Shown: in pieces, positions 1 through 13,504 of the stretch
Layout of the letters: each line of letters starts with the position of its first letter
Position numbering within the stretch: the stretch's first letter is position 1
DNA from: Pteria penguin
Lineage: Eukaryota > Mollusca > Bivalvia > Pterioida > Pteriidae
Assembly: GCA_035048485.1 (NCBI GenBank)
Contig: CM068584.1
Span: 65,968,179-66,032,178 of the forward strand
Length of the DNA stretch: 64,000 nt
Reading direction: 5' to 3'
The notes under the pieces: generated by a model
Databases searched by the model: none
What the model was told of the DNA's origin: nothing
Seen by the model: the letters and a program-made list of their open reading frames with translations, nothing else
Translations under genes and position numbers: made by a program

Positions 1-769
1 TAATAGATAGAAAAAATTTTGAGCATAAATTTTAAACGACAATATGGATAGGGATTAATTGCATTTCTTGTGAAATGAAGAGAAAAATATCATATCTAGT
101 CGTAGACATTTGTCAAGTCAAATACAAAAGTTGTACTTTAAATATCCGTTTAGAATTTCGGATATACTCCGGCTAATACAAATTATAATAAACGTATGAG
201 AAATTTCGTAAGCGGCATGACCAATGCCCCTCACCGTTCTCTCTCTCTCTCTCTCTCTCTCTTGGAATTTTCAAACCATAATCATAAGTTTGAAAGAGAA
301 GCGGAATAAAGATACGGTTTTAATCAGATTGGTTATTAGGGAAACAATCATTCTATTTTCAAATGCTTGACGATTTGAAAGATGTGTAATTTGAGTGAAA
401 TCGACACTTTTCTGTAGAGTAGTTTACCTGATTATGTTAGATATTCCTAGCAAAACCATAAAACTATCATGGAGGAATTTCACAAATGAGTAAGATAATA
501 TTTGAAGATTTCATATGCATACGTAGCAAAGAAGATGAAAGGAAAGAAGAACAGAATGTGAAACCTGTCTAAACTATCTATTGGATATTACATGGGCTAT
601 CTGATTCCGTATTAAACTAGAACTTTCCTAACGGGACAAATGCCCCCCCCCCCCCCTCCCCTTCGGCAACAAAGTTGAAACATGCAATAATTCATCCCGA
701 AATACATCACTGGTATAAGTGTAATGGATATCCCACTTGAATATTCTTAGGTGTCGTCAAGGAAAACAT
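1..769. other. Unique AT-rich DNA, no gene seen
   Basis: I see no supported exon, RNA gene or mobile element here. The stretch holds a (CT)n microsatellite at about 239-262 and a poly-C tract at about 643-656. Confidence 0.6.
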
Positions 770-2030
770 GTGCACTCTGACCTTGACCTTTTTGATATGG
801 CCTTGGTGCAAGGTCATGTCACACCCTTGGGTCATCTAGAAGAGTTGTGTGAAATATAATCTTCCAACAAACAAGGAAGAAGCTATGGCCCGACCATAAA
901 CATTAATTTGGAGGGGGGGGAGGTTGTGCACTGTGTACTCTGGCCTTGACCTTGAAGATGTGACCTTGGCTCAAGATCATGACACACCCATGGGACATGG
1001 ATAACAATTATGTAGAATATAATCTCCTTCCAACCTATAAGGAAGATTGTGCACTGTGCACTCTGGCTTTGACCTTGAAGATGTGACCTTGGCTCAAGAT
1101 CATGAAACACCCATGGGTCATGTATAACAATTATGTAGAATATAATCTCCTTCCAACTTATAAGGAAGAAGCTATGGCCAAACAGGAACTCCGGTTTTTG
1201 TGCACTGTGACCTGTCCTTGAAGATATAACCTTGGTTCTAGGTCATGACACATCTTTGGGTCATGGACAATAATTTTGCGAAGTATATATTCTCCCTCCA
1301 ACGTAACAGAAAGAAGTAAAAGCCTGGGCAATAATTCTGGCTGTGTGTGCACTGTGACCTTGACTTTGTATAAATTATCTTGGTTCAAGGTCATGACACT
1401 ACCCTGGGTCATGGACAACAATTGTGAAAAATATAATGTCCCCCAACGTAAAAGGAAGATTTATGACCCGGACAAAAATTCTGTTTGTCTGTGCACTATA
1501 TGACCTTGACCTTATAAGTATGACTTTGATTCAAGGTCATGGCACACCCTTGGGTCATGGACAACAATTGTGAAAAATATAATCTCCTCCAACATAACAG
1601 GTAGACGTTATGGCCCGGACAAGAATTCTGATTGTGTATGCACTGTGGCCTTGACCTTGTAGATATGACTTTGGTTCAAAGTCGTGACACATGTACATTC
1701 TAGCATGATGGACAATACTTGTGTGAAATATGATATCCCTGCTACGAATTAGAAAGAAGTTATGACCTGGTTCTGGTTATGTGTGCACTGTGACCTTGGC
1801 CTTGTAGATATGACCTTAGTTCAAAGTCATGACACATTCTTGGGTCATGGACAACAATTATGTGATATATTATAGCAGTAAGAAGTTATATTCCGGATAA
1901 GGATTTTGGTTATGTGTGCAATGTGACCTTGACATTGAAGATATGACCTTGGGTCATGAACTACAATTGTGTGAAATATTATCCGGATCAGACACGGCGG
2001 TAAGAAGTCATGGCCTGGACGAGTGAACAG
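770..2030. repeat. ~145-bp tandem repeat rich in TGACCTTGACCTTG
   Basis: About eight diverged units are seen. Each has TGTGCACTGTGACCTTGACC near one end, then a CAAGGTCATGACAC segment, then GGGTCATGGACAACAATTGTG, AATATAATCTCC and AGGAAGAAGTTATGGCC. Unit starts are near 770, 914, 1048, 1200, 1347, 1490, 1640, 1784 and 1915. The last unit runs into GACGGACAGATAGATAGGCA and a pyrimidine-rich tail at about 2030-2095, which looks like the end of a dispersed element. Arrays of this type are familiar from bivalve genomes (recollection, not searched). Short ORFs in the array are by-products of the repeat. Confidence 0.85.
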
Positions 2031-2095
2031 ACGGACAGATAGATAGGCAGACAAGGTTTTTCCTATATACCCCCAATCGTTGTTTGCGGAGGTGT

Positions 2096-3190
2096 TACAA
2101 TAAAATTGGGATTGCTCGATACAATTTGGGATAGTTTTTGCCTTCAGACGGGCTGAACTTTCATATTCTGGAAGAAAAAAATAGGAAGGGAATACAAAAT
2201 TCACGCTGTGAATTATATTTCTATAGACTATAAGCTTCTTTCTTTCTTTCTTTTGTTTTATTTCATACTTCCTTTTTCGTGTTCATTGCAGAAGGGGAAG
2301 GGGGTATAAGGCCTTGTTTTTTGGGTTTTTTTTTTTTTTTTTTTAGTTTTTCTATTGAAGAGAGGTGGCTGCGCTTTTTGTTTTGTCTTATGTGTGTGTT
2401 TTGTTTGTTTGTTTGTTTGGGGTTTTTTGGGGGGTGGTGGTTTATATATAATTTTTCATTGTGTTTGTTGAGTTAATATGTTAGGACAGGGAGACAAAAT
2501 CCCGCCCTGGACATTTTTATCGTATAAACTTGAAAAAGCAAAGACATTAGATTTGCAGTATCATACATAATGTAATTACATTAGTATGATTATGATATGA
2601 CAAAATGACAAAATCAAATATAATATAGTTTCCATATTGGTGATTTCGTATGGGAGCCGATTTGTAGTGAATTTTGACTCCTGTAGTAAAGCTTTAGACT
2701 ATTATTTGATTACAAAAGAATTTTCCTTTGCATTTTTCATAGCCTTTCAGAATTAACAACACAAGTAAGATATGTTAAAAGCCATGTTATAATTAAAAAG
2801 TAATTTTGAAATTGTTTTTAAAAACGGGTTCTTCGAGCATCCATTGCTTTACTATGACAAGTGTTGCAATAAAATATAGATTCATGTATTTATTCCTCAA
2901 ACCCCTCTGATCCTGGGATTGAAACAATCTAATTAGAATTCGAATTGTAATTTTGGTGCTCTGCGGTACCCTTCAAGTACATTGTATGTCAATTAGATTG
3001 GAACTGAAAAGAATTCTTGATTTAATTGTTTTTTTCATTTTGGGTAGTAGAATTCTTAGAATATGATTTGGAGTTTATGTGAATGCCAAGAATGGTCATC
3101 AGATATGAAAGTGACATAAAAGAAATTATTCGCACCAGAGACATGTACATGTAGATCTCTGCCTGCACATAGGTCCGATGAGAAAAGATA
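2096..3190. other. Unique AT-rich DNA, no gene seen
   Basis: This stretch holds T-rich and TTTG-rich low-complexity sequence at 2230-2470 and otherwise unique AT-rich sequence. I see no exon with both splice sites and no mobile element. Confidence 0.5.
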
Positions 3191-3202
3191 TTTGCCCCTT
3201 GT

Positions 3203-3373
3203 GCAGTGGCGGATCCAGGATTTTCGAAAAAAGGGGGGGGGGGGGGGGGGGGCCCATGTGAAAGTCTTGAGTATTAGCCAAAATACTCAGTCATTTACGG
3301 TGCCAAATCTGAAGTTTTACTCATACTTGTGGCGAAAAATTAGGGGGGAGCCCCCCTCTAAATCCGCCACTGT
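3203..3373. mobile_element. Short TIR element (MITE) with CAGTGGCGGAT ends
   Basis: The left end reads GCAGTGGCGGATCCAGGA and the right end reads TAAATCCGCCACTG, which are reverse complements over about 12 bases. The interior has a long poly-G run at about 3229-3252 and a GGGGGGAGCCCCCC stretch near the right end. About 170 bp with no coding capacity fits a non-autonomous DNA transposon. CAGTGGCGGA ends are widespread in animal MITEs, often assigned to hAT-like families; I did not find a convincing 8-bp target duplication, so the superfamily is open. Confidence 0.7.
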
Positions 3374-5775
3374 AGCGGATCGTATAGTAATTTTTATTCT
3401 TTCGTAAGCACTGGGCAAATGTGCACCGGTGGGAAGTGGAAGGGCGAATTCGTTTCATATTAGATATGCTTCTACAACATTATATAAGTGATGAATTAAT
3501 CGAGTCAGAGCAAAATATCGAAATGCTCAATATAAAACTAAATTTGGGGGAGAAATACTTAGTAAAATACTAGAGACGGGGCATGCATATTTTCCATGTC
3601 ACATCCTCGACGCTTTTCTTATGGCCTTTGAGAATGAATTACACTGTTTTCATTTTATTTTTCATGTATCTAATGTTGAACTCATGTGGCTGGTGTTCAC
3701 TGATGTTATTGATTGATACTCTATGTGCTCTTTGCGCTTTTTAAAACCTCATTTGTATTTTCTGCATCTTGGCACGATGAAATTCTGCATGATTTTTATT
3801 TCGCTTCTTTAAACTTTTTTATCGTAGGATTTTATTACTAATGTCATTATTAACAATTCACCAGGAGTTGCAGTAACAACATGACTCGATCTGTTTATCA
3901 CATCAATTGTAATATAAATAAATAAGTTACGTTAAACTTTGAAAATTTTAGGGAGGGGTCCCCCCCTTTTGCATTAAATCCCTCATTGGGAGGCGTGATT
4001 GAGAAATCTTGTACGTAGTCATGAGATATACAGTAAATGGGGTAATTTACATAAATCATGAAAAAGGTGGGGGGGGGGGGTCGTCAGGATATGGTTAATT
4101 ATATGTATTACTTTTCTACCTAAAATGTCAGCGATAAAGGAAACAAAATCTAAATCCATAAATGACATTCATTTGGCCAACTTCGCATGTCTGTTAATTA
4201 CTACGGTTGTTTTCTTTTCTTTCGTATTTATACAATCATTTTCTTTTACATGTACATCAAACAATATTGCTCCCTCATTCCCCATTACTCCAATTTTGTA
4301 CCTTTTTTTTACATTTTTATTTCAAAACCATTTTTCCTTAACTCATCCTTCTCCCTTAACTCCCCCTTTTTTCTTTTCGTCTCTGGCATTTACATCCTCT
4401 CTTTTTCAGAGCGCACAAAAGAACGGATAAAGGATTCAGTTTAAGATAACACAACCCTGCGAGTATCATGTAGCTCCACACGTTTAACTCCAGAGCATTT
4501 ACATCTCATAAATTATAGCCATTAACCCAAAGTGTCAGCATGTGGTTGCACATAACATAAAGTTGTTTGGGAACTGTGAAGTTTGAGGGAAAAAAAAACT
4601 TGCTCGGCTTACGAGTATTAATAATCACAGGAAGATCAGAAAGGGAGGGATGGCCCGAGATTCGAATTCTCTTTTTGGTCAGAACATTTTACCAAAAATA
4701 TCACTTCAGCCACTCATCAGACTTGAAGTACAAGTAGTAATTAATACTTTATTAGTTGAGAGATAGGACAAAAAACTGGGAATGCAGGTCAAAATGCAAT
4801 TTTTAAAGCACGTTCAATATCACTGTATAATTATTGTGATTAGTTTCAATAATCAATAATTTTCTATGTCTTTTGTTTTGATCATTTGTACACGAATTAC
4901 AAATGCAGTACTGTAAGAAAAAAAAACCCCTATATACATGTTATGGTGCTCTCAATTATAGACATAAACACTCTTGCAAGATGACAATTATTTGTGAGCG
5001 CGCAAATTTTCCATTTGATTTAATTGAAAATTTTAACAGGTAATTATAAAGGGAATGTTGCTGCAAAGATATAAAGGCAGTCCTTGGTTGTATCAAGAAC
5101 AGAAATCATTATTGTTACGAGTGTGGTATTGCTGGAAATACTTTAATCATTAATACATTAAATTATTAGTGTTCACATAGAGAAAATATAAACATAAAAC
5201 CGAAAGCTTTTCTTCACAGTTGCAAAAGATCATAATTTTTCATTTTGTTTTTTAAATTTTCTTCTAGCAAAATTTAACTTTTTCCATCAAATGGTTCAAA
5301 CAGTACTTTAATTGGAATAATGTTATATGAGATCAGAGTTTAACTCCATAGTATTCCCGATTTAACTGATCACAACAGCTTTATATTGGAGCAACGGAAA
5401 GTTCTAAGTCCCGATCACATTTATTGACAAAAGATCTATATATATGAGACTGATTCAGTATCCTTTTATAAGGGTTGTGTGTAGGTTCAAAGGCCACAAG
5501 TGGGGATCTGAGGGTTTCCCTCAGAAAGTGTTGAAAAAATAAAATACATAAAATGGCGCAATCTGCATGGTATCATTCTCGTTTTCTTCAGTGGGGGAGG
5601 GGACATATTTGCGGCTCAGACATTTGCCATTTTTCGTATATGAACGGTATGCCACTATACAATTATAGATTCCTCCATTCTTTCATTTTTGACATGTCCT
5701 GATGTTGGACATCAAAGTTCAAACTGATCATCAATGGGACGAAAAAAAGGCTAACTCCAAATGCATTAGATATGG
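3374..5775. other. Unique AT-rich DNA, no gene seen
   Basis: The stretch contains poly-G and poly-C tracts (3950-3967, 4069-4081) and T-rich runs. The two overlapping ORFs at 4125-4444 are T-rich low-complexity reading frames without recognisable domains or convincing splice sites. I call no gene. Confidence 0.5.
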
Positions 5776-5938
5776 AGGGACCCACCCGAAACAGTGAGGG
5801 ATCTTTAACGTGCCATGCATACCACGACACGGGGCCTCGGTTTTTACTGTCTCATCCGAAAGACAGAACATCGGCATGACCAGAGCTGGACTCGAACCCA
5901 ATCCAGTCCAGCGCTATGCCACTAGGCCACCCCGGCTT
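5776..5938 (-). mobile_element. tRNA-derived SINE, 3'-truncated
   Basis: Read on the minus strand it starts GCCGGGGTGGCCTAGTGGCA (A-box region). It continues through a GGTTCGAGTCC-like B box and the body marked by TCTTTCGGATGAGACAGTAA, then GGCCCCGTGTCGTGGTATGC, and stops near GGGTCCCTCC. It lacks the GTGACGTTAAAC end and the ATCAATCAATCA tail seen in the full copies at 41,327 and 61,080, so it is truncated at that end. Confidence 0.85.
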
Positions 5939-6289
5939 ACACACTATTCGAGGCCTGAAGGACCGATTGGGGAAGATTATGGGAGAGGGTGTCCCCCTCC
6001 CCTCCTTCTGTGTGGATCCGCGCCTGATCATTGCATGTATTTTGCAGTGTAGCCCGGATTTCAACATCTTTTTCAATTGTCCGTAATTTCTTTTTTCGGG
6101 TTCGAAGTCGGTGATGATCTCGGAAAATTCCGGAATCCTATACATGTGTAATCGTCCGAGGTACGCCGAAAGCAACGGCGCTAAACCTGACGATATCTTG
6201 CAGCTGTCCCAAACCTGAGACTTAGTGTAGCTAGATCTATATGTTAGAGAAATTAGGGTACAGGTATGTACATTATATCATGCATTCTT

Positions 6290-8477
6290 TTAGTATGATG
6301 ACAATGGTGTTGTCTATATACACAGACAGTAGTAACAATTGTTCTCTATATATACACTGTCTCTGATGATCATGGTGTTGTCTATATACAATGACAGTGA
6401 TGACTATTTTTCTCCATATATATACTGTCTATGATGACCATTCTTTTGTTTGTATACACTACAAGTAATGACAATAGTTCTGCCTATATTCACTGTCTAT
6501 GTTGACGATGTTGTTGTGTATATACACTGACGGTGAGACCATAGTTCTCTCTATATACATGCTTATACATGTACCTATTACACTGTTAGCTATCTAGGGG
6601 CAGGCTAGGTGTAGTGTTGAAGCGCTTGGCTTGCGGCGCTGACGATCCGGGTTCGATTTCCGGGTTGGGCCACTATGTTTAAGAGGTTCCTACCTCCTGC
6701 TTCCATGTCGCGATATAACTGAAAAATTCTTGACAGCGCGTAAAACACAAATCAACTAACCAACCGTATACATATGTTTATACATGTACCTATTACACTG
6801 TTAGTTATGTACATGGTTCTACATATATACACGTTCAATGATGAGAATGGTTCTGCCTCGTTACATTGCACATGTATGTGATGACCATTATATACACCAC
6901 TGTCTGTGATGGTCATGGAGTTGTCTTCATTCAATGGGAGTGATGACAATAGTTCTCCCTATACACACTGTCTATGATGACCATGGTGTAGTCTATATAC
7001 ACTGACAGTGATGACAATAGTTCTCTATATATACATTGTCTATACTGATTATCGTGTTGTCTATATACACTGACAGTGATGACGATAGTATCTCCCTATA
7101 TAAAATGTCTATGTTGACCATGGTGTTGTCTATAAACACTGACGGTGATGAGAATAGTTCTCTATATATACACTGTCTATGATGACTATGGTGTGGTCTA
7201 TATAAATTGACAGCGTCGAGTGTAGTTCTCTTTATGTACTGTCTATGACGACCATGATGTTGTCTATATACACTTACAGTGATAACAATAGTTCTAACTA
7301 TACATACTGTCTATGATGAACATAGTGTTGTCTATATAGAATGACGGTGATGGGAATAGTTCTTTATATAGACACTGTCAATGATGACCATGGTGTTGTC
7401 TATATACACTGACGGTGAGACCACAGTTCTTTATAAATGCACTGTCTATGATAGCGATGATATTGTCTGTATATACTGACAGTAATGCCAATTATTCTCA
7501 TTATCTACATTGTCTATGTTGATGGTGTTGTCTATATACACTGACAGTGATGACTATTGTTCTCCCTATACACACTGTTTATGATTACCAAGGGATTGTC
7601 TGTGTACAGTAAAAGTGATGAAAATGGTTCCCCTATGTACACTGTCTATGATGACCATTGTATCGTCTATATACATAGAGTCTTAAGAATATTTCCTCCT
7701 ATATACACTGTCTATGATGACCATGGTATTGTCTATATACACTGGCAGTGACAACAATTCTTCTCCCTATATACACGGTCTATGATGACTATGGTATTGT
7801 CTATATACACTGACAGTGATACCAATAGATCTATGTTCACTGTCTATCTTGATCATGTCTTCTCTACATACACCTACAGTGATGACAATAATTTTCCCAA
7901 TACACACTGTCGATGGTGACCTTGGTGTTGTCTACATACACTGATAGTGATGAGAATATGTATCCATGTATAGTCTTCATGATGACCATGGTGTTTACTA
8001 TAAACACTGACAGTGATGACAAAAGTTATAAATATATACGCTGTCTATGATGACCAGGGTGTTGTCTATATACACTGACGGTGATGAAAATAGTTCTCTG
8101 CATATACACTGTCTATGATGACCATGGTGTTGTATATATACACTGACAGTGATGACAATAGTTCTCTAAAAATACACTGTCTATGATGACTATGGTGTTG
8201 TCAATATACAGTTAATGACGGTGATGAAAATAGTTTTTTTTTTTATAAATGCACTGTCTATGATGACAATGGTGTTGTCTATATACACTGACAATAATGA
8301 CAATAATTCTCTACATATATACTGTCTATTATGACCATGGTGTTGTCGATATTCGCTGTCATTGATGACCATTGTAATGTTTTGTATGAACACTGTTTGT
8401 GGCGACCTTGATGTTGTCTATATTCATTGTTTATGATGACTATGGCGTTGTCTAATAATCACGATATGTGTAGAAAT
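6290..8477. repeat. Satellite block 1
   Basis: This is ordinary 68-bp repeat around the first SINE. The SINE-to-marker distance (marker at 8478) is about 1.9 kb, against about 0.3-0.5 kb in the three later blocks. Block 1 has therefore gained monomers between SINE and marker, or the others have lost them. Confidence 0.6.
6597..6766 (+). mobile_element. tRNA-derived SINE inside the satellite, copy 1
   Basis: The head GGGGCAGGCTAGGTGTAGTG contains an A-box-like segment and GGGTTCGATTTCC is the B box. The body ends TAAAACACAAATCAACTAAC. The same ~28-bp sequence (TTATACATGTACCTATTACA onward) lies on both sides, at 6562-6589 and 6777-6804. It is the same family as the copies at 20,300 and 26,441. 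The head is not a functional tRNA, because its ends do not pair as an acceptor stem. Confidence 0.85.
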
Positions 8478-8525
8478 GCTGGGTATAATTTGCAACAAGA
8501 TTTAGGAGAACTACGAGGATCATAA
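8478..8525. repeat. Higher-order marker segment, copy 1
   Basis: This is a short non-satellite insert beginning GCTGGGTATAATTTGCAACA and ending in a GAACTACGAGGATCATAAT-like sequence. It recurs at 13,183-13,235, 20,788-20,835 and 26,927-26,968. Each copy is preceded by a GTTGTCTAATAATCACGA-like monomer. It defines a higher-order repeat of about 4.7-7.6 kb. Confidence 0.8.
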
Positions 8526-11500
8526 TGATGACCATTGTGTTTTCTTCATTCAATGACAATGATGACAACAGTTATTCCTATAGACACTGTCTATGATGAC
8601 CATGGTGTTGTCTATATACGCTGACGGTGATGAGAATAGTTTTCTAAATATACACTGTCTATGATGACCATACTGTTGTCTACATACACTTACTGTGATG
8701 ACAATATTTCTCTATACATACACTCTCTATGCTGACTATAGTGTTCTCTATATACACTGACAGTGATAACGATAGGACTCCCTATATAGGCTGTCTATGC
8801 TGACCATGGTGTTGTCTATAAACACTGACAGTGAGAACAACAGTTCTCTATATTTACACTGTCTATGATTACCAGGGCGTTGTCTACATACACTGACAGT
8901 GCTGAAAATAGTTCTGAATACATATGCACTGTCTATGATGACCTTGATATTGTCTATATACACTGACAGCGATGACAATAATTCTCTATATATACACTGT
9001 CCATGATCACCTTAGTGTTATCTATATACACTGACGGTGATGAGAATAGTTCTCTATATAACCATGCCTATAATTACTATGGTGTTGTGTATAAAAACTC
9101 ACTGTGATGACAATACTTCTCTATATATACACTATCTATGATGACCATGGCTTGGTCTGTATACACTGACTGCAACGAGAATAGTTTTCTTTAAATAAAC
9201 TGTGTATGATGACAATGGTGTAGTCCATGTACAATGATGACAATATTTCTAACTATACACACTGTCTATGATGACCACGGTGTTGTTTATATACACTGCT
9301 AGTGATCAGAATAGTTCTCTATATATAGACTGTCTATGATAACGATGGTGTTGTCTATATACACTGACAGTGATGGCAATAGTTCTCTATATATACACTG
9401 TCTATGCTGACTATCGTGTTGTGTATATATTCACTGACAGTGATGACGATTGTTCTCACAACATAGATTGTCCAAGTTCACCATGGTGTTGTCTATAAAC
9501 AAAGACACTGATGACAATAATTCTCTATATTTACACTGTCTATGATGATCATGGTGCTGTCTATATACACTGATAGCGATGAAAATAGTTTTCTATATAC
9601 TAACTGTCTATGATGACAGTGATGATTTCTATATACACTGACGGCGATGAGAATAGTTCTCCCTATACACACTGACACGGGGTTGTCTATATACACTGAG
9701 GGTGATGACAATTGTTCTCTATATATACTCTGTCTATGATGACTATAGTGTTGTCTATATACCCTGACGAGTGATGAGAACAGTTCTTTACAAATGCACT
9801 GTCAATGATGACCATGGTGTTGTCTATGTATAAAGACAGTAATGACAACTATTCTCCTTATATATATTGTCTATGAAGACCATGGTGTTGACGACTATTG
9901 TTCTCCCTATACACACTGTTAATGATGACCATGGTGTTGTTTGTGTAAAGGAAAAGTAATGACAATAGTTCGCCCTATAGGTATTGTCTATATTCACTGA
10001 CAATGATAACAATAGTTCTGGCTATATACACTGTCTATGATGATCATGGCATTGCCTATACACACTGACAGTGATAAAAATAGTTCCCTTATATACACTG
10101 CCTATGATGACGATGATATTATCTATATACACTGACAGTGAGGACAATAGTTTTCAATATATACAATGTCTATGTTGACCATGATGTTTTCTATAAACAC
10201 TGACAGAAATGAGAATATTTCTCTATATATACACTGTCTATGATGACCATGGTGTTGCCTATATACACCGACAGTGATGACTATTGTTCTCCCTATACAC
10301 ACTTTTTATGATTACCATGGCGTTGTCTGTGAACAGTAAAAGTAATGACAATGGTTCTCCCTATGTACACTGTCTATGATGACCATTATGTTTTCTTCAT
10401 TCAATTCAGTAATGACAATAGTCCTCCCTATACACACTGTTTGTGATGACCATGGTGTTGTCTTCATTCAATGACAATGATGACAATAGTTCTTCCTATA
10501 CACACTGTCTATGAGACCATGCTGTTGTCTATATACGCTGACAGTGATGAGAATAGTTTTCTATATATACACAGTCTATGAGACCATGCTGTTGTCTATA
10601 TACACTTACAGTGATGAGAATAGTCCTGTATATATACACTCTCTATGCTGATTATCGTGTTCTCTATATACACTGACAGTGATAACGATAGGTCTCCCGA
10701 AATAGACTGTCTATGTTGACGATGGTGTTGTCTATAAACACTGACAGTCAGGACAACAGTTCTCTATATATACACTGTCTATGATGACCATGGTGTTGTC
10801 TATAAACACTGAAGGTAATGACAATAATTCTCTATATATACACTGACTATGATTACCATGCTGTTTTCTTTATACACTGACTGTGATGAGAATAGTTCGC
10901 TATATATACAATGTCTATGATAAATATGGTGTTGTGTAAAAAACTCACTGTGAGGACAGTAGTTCTCTATATGTACACTATCTATGATGACCATGGTTTG
11001 GTCTGTATACACTGCGACGAGAATAGTTCTCTATATATAAAGTGTGTATGATGACCATGGTGTAGTCTATATACACTTACACTGATGACAATACTTCTAA
11101 CTATACACACTGTCTATGATGACCATAGTGTTGTCTATATACCCTGCCAGTGATCATAATAGTTCTCTTTATATACACTGTCTATGATGACGATGGTGTT
11201 GTCGATATACACTGACAGTGATGACAATAGTTCTCTATATATACACTGTCTATACTGACTATCGTGTTGTCTATATACACTGTCAGTGATGACAATAGTT
11301 CTCTATATATATACTGTCTATGGTGACTATCGTGTTGTATATATAGATGTATACACTGACAGTGATGACGATAGTTCGCACTATATAGATTGTCCATGTT
11401 GACTTTGGTGTTGTCTATATACACTGACAGTGATGACCATTGTTCTCCCTATACACACTGTTTATGATAACCATGGCGTAGTCGGTGTTCAGTAAAGTAA

Positions 11501-12860
11501 TGACAATGGTTCTCCCTATATACACTGTCTATGATGACTATTGTGTCTTCGATATACACAGACAGTCATAAGAATATTTTCCCCTATACACTGTCTATGA
11601 TGACCATGGTATTGTCTATATACACTGGCAGTGACATTGATGACAATAATTCTCTATATAATCATTGTGTATGATGACCATGGTGTTGTCTATATACAAG
11701 GATAGCGATGACAAATTTTTCTATATACTCACTGTCTATAATGACCATGGTGTTGTTTGTGTCAACTAAAGGTAATGACAGTAGTTCTCCCCAAGGGTAT
11801 TGTCTATGTCCACTGAAAATGATAACAATAGTAATGCCTAAATACACTGTGTATGATGACCATGGTATTGCCTATAAACATTGACAGTGATAAGAATAGT
11901 TCCCCCTATATACACTGCCTATGATGACCATGGTGTTTTCTATATACACTGATAGAAATGACAATAGTTCTCTATATATACACTGTCTATGATGACCATG
12001 GTGTTGTCTATATACACTGACAGTGATGACCATTGTTCTCCCTATACACACTGTTTATGATAACCATGGAGTAGTCGGTGTTCAGTAAAGTAATGACAAT
12101 GGTTCTCCCTATATACACTGTCTATGATGACTATTGTATCTTCGATATACACAGACAGTCATAAGAATATTTCCCCCTATATGCTGTCTATGATGACCAT
12201 GGTATTGTCTATATACACTGGCAGTGACAACAATTCTTCTCCCTATATACACTGTCTATAATGACTATAGTATTGTCCATATAAACTGACGGCGATAACA
12301 ATAGTTCTATATTCACTGTCTATGATGATTATGGTCTTCTCTTCATACGCCTACAGTGATGACAATAGTTCTCCCTATACACACTGTCGATGATGACCTT
12401 GGTGTTGTCTACATACACTGAAAGTGATGACAATAGGTATCCATCTATACACTCTCTATGATGACCATGGTGTTGTATATATACACTGACAGCGATGACA
12501 ATAGTTCTCTAAATATACATTGTCTAAGATGACTATCGTGTTTTCAATATACAGTGAATGACGGTGATGAGAATAGTTTTTTTTTATAAATGCACTGTCT
12601 ATGATGGCAATGGTGTTGTCTATATACACTGACAGTCATCACTATTGTTCTCCCTATATACACTGTCTACGATGACCATGGTTTTGTCTGTATACACTGC
12701 AAGTAATGACAATAGTTCTACCTATATATACTGTCTATGATGACTATGGTATTGTCTATATACACTGACAGTGACGAGAAGAGTTCTCTATATATACATT
12801 GTCTATGATTACCATGGTGTTGTCTATATACACTGACTGTGAAATCATAGTTCTCCCTAT

Positions 12861-12905
12861 ATACATTCTTATATTGGAAATATTACACTATTAGTGATGT
12901 ACATG
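12861..12905. repeat. Paralogous empty site for the satellite SINE
   Basis: The sequence ATACATTCTTATATTGGAAA runs directly into TATTACACTATTAGTGATGT and ACATGGTTCTAC. These are the left and right flanks of the SINE copies at 6597, 20,300 and 26,441, here joined without the SINE and with only one copy of the flanking repeat. It is either the pre-insertion state of that higher-order block or a block that lost the SINE by recombination between the flanking repeats. Confidence 0.7.
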
Positions 12906-13182
12906 GTTCTACTTATATACACTTTCATTGATGAGAATGGTTCTACGTCTTTACCTTGTATATGATGACCATGAAGATGTCTATATACACCACTGTCTGT
13001 GATGATCATGGAGTGGTCTATATATACTGTCTTTTATGACAATGGTGTTGTCTATAATCGCTGTCATTGATGACCATGGTGTTGTTTTATATGATTGCTT
13101 CTTGTGACGACCGAGATGTTGTCTATATTCAATGTTTGCGTTGACTATGGCGTTGTCTGATAATCACGAAATCTGTAGAAAC

Positions 13183-13235
13183 GCTGGGTATAATTTGGAA
13201 CAAGCTTTACGAGAACTACCAGAACCATAATTATG
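13183..13235. repeat. Higher-order marker segment, copy 2
   Basis: This copy begins GCTGGGTATAATTTGGAACA and is followed by AGCTTTACGAGAACTACCAG. It is about 0.3 kb after the empty SINE site, and satellite resumes on both sides. Confidence 0.8.
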
Positions 13236-13504
13236 GCCATGGTGTTTTCTTCATTGAATACAGTGATGACAATAGTCCTCCTTATACACACTGTCTATGA
13301 TGACCATGGTGTTTTCTTCATTCAATGACAGTGATAAAAAGAGTTCTCCCTATACACACTGTCTATGATGACCATGGTGTTGTTTTCATTCAATGACAAT
13401 GATGAGTGTAGGTCTCCTTAAACACACTGTCTATGATGACCATGGTGTTGTCTATATATAATGAAGGTGATGACAATAGTTCTCTATACATACACAGTCT
13501 ATGA

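Noticed and set aside
5852..6175. 107-residue minus ORF and 80-residue plus ORF near 5.8-6.2 kb
   Set aside because: Both run through the SINE at 5776-5938 and have no features beyond it.
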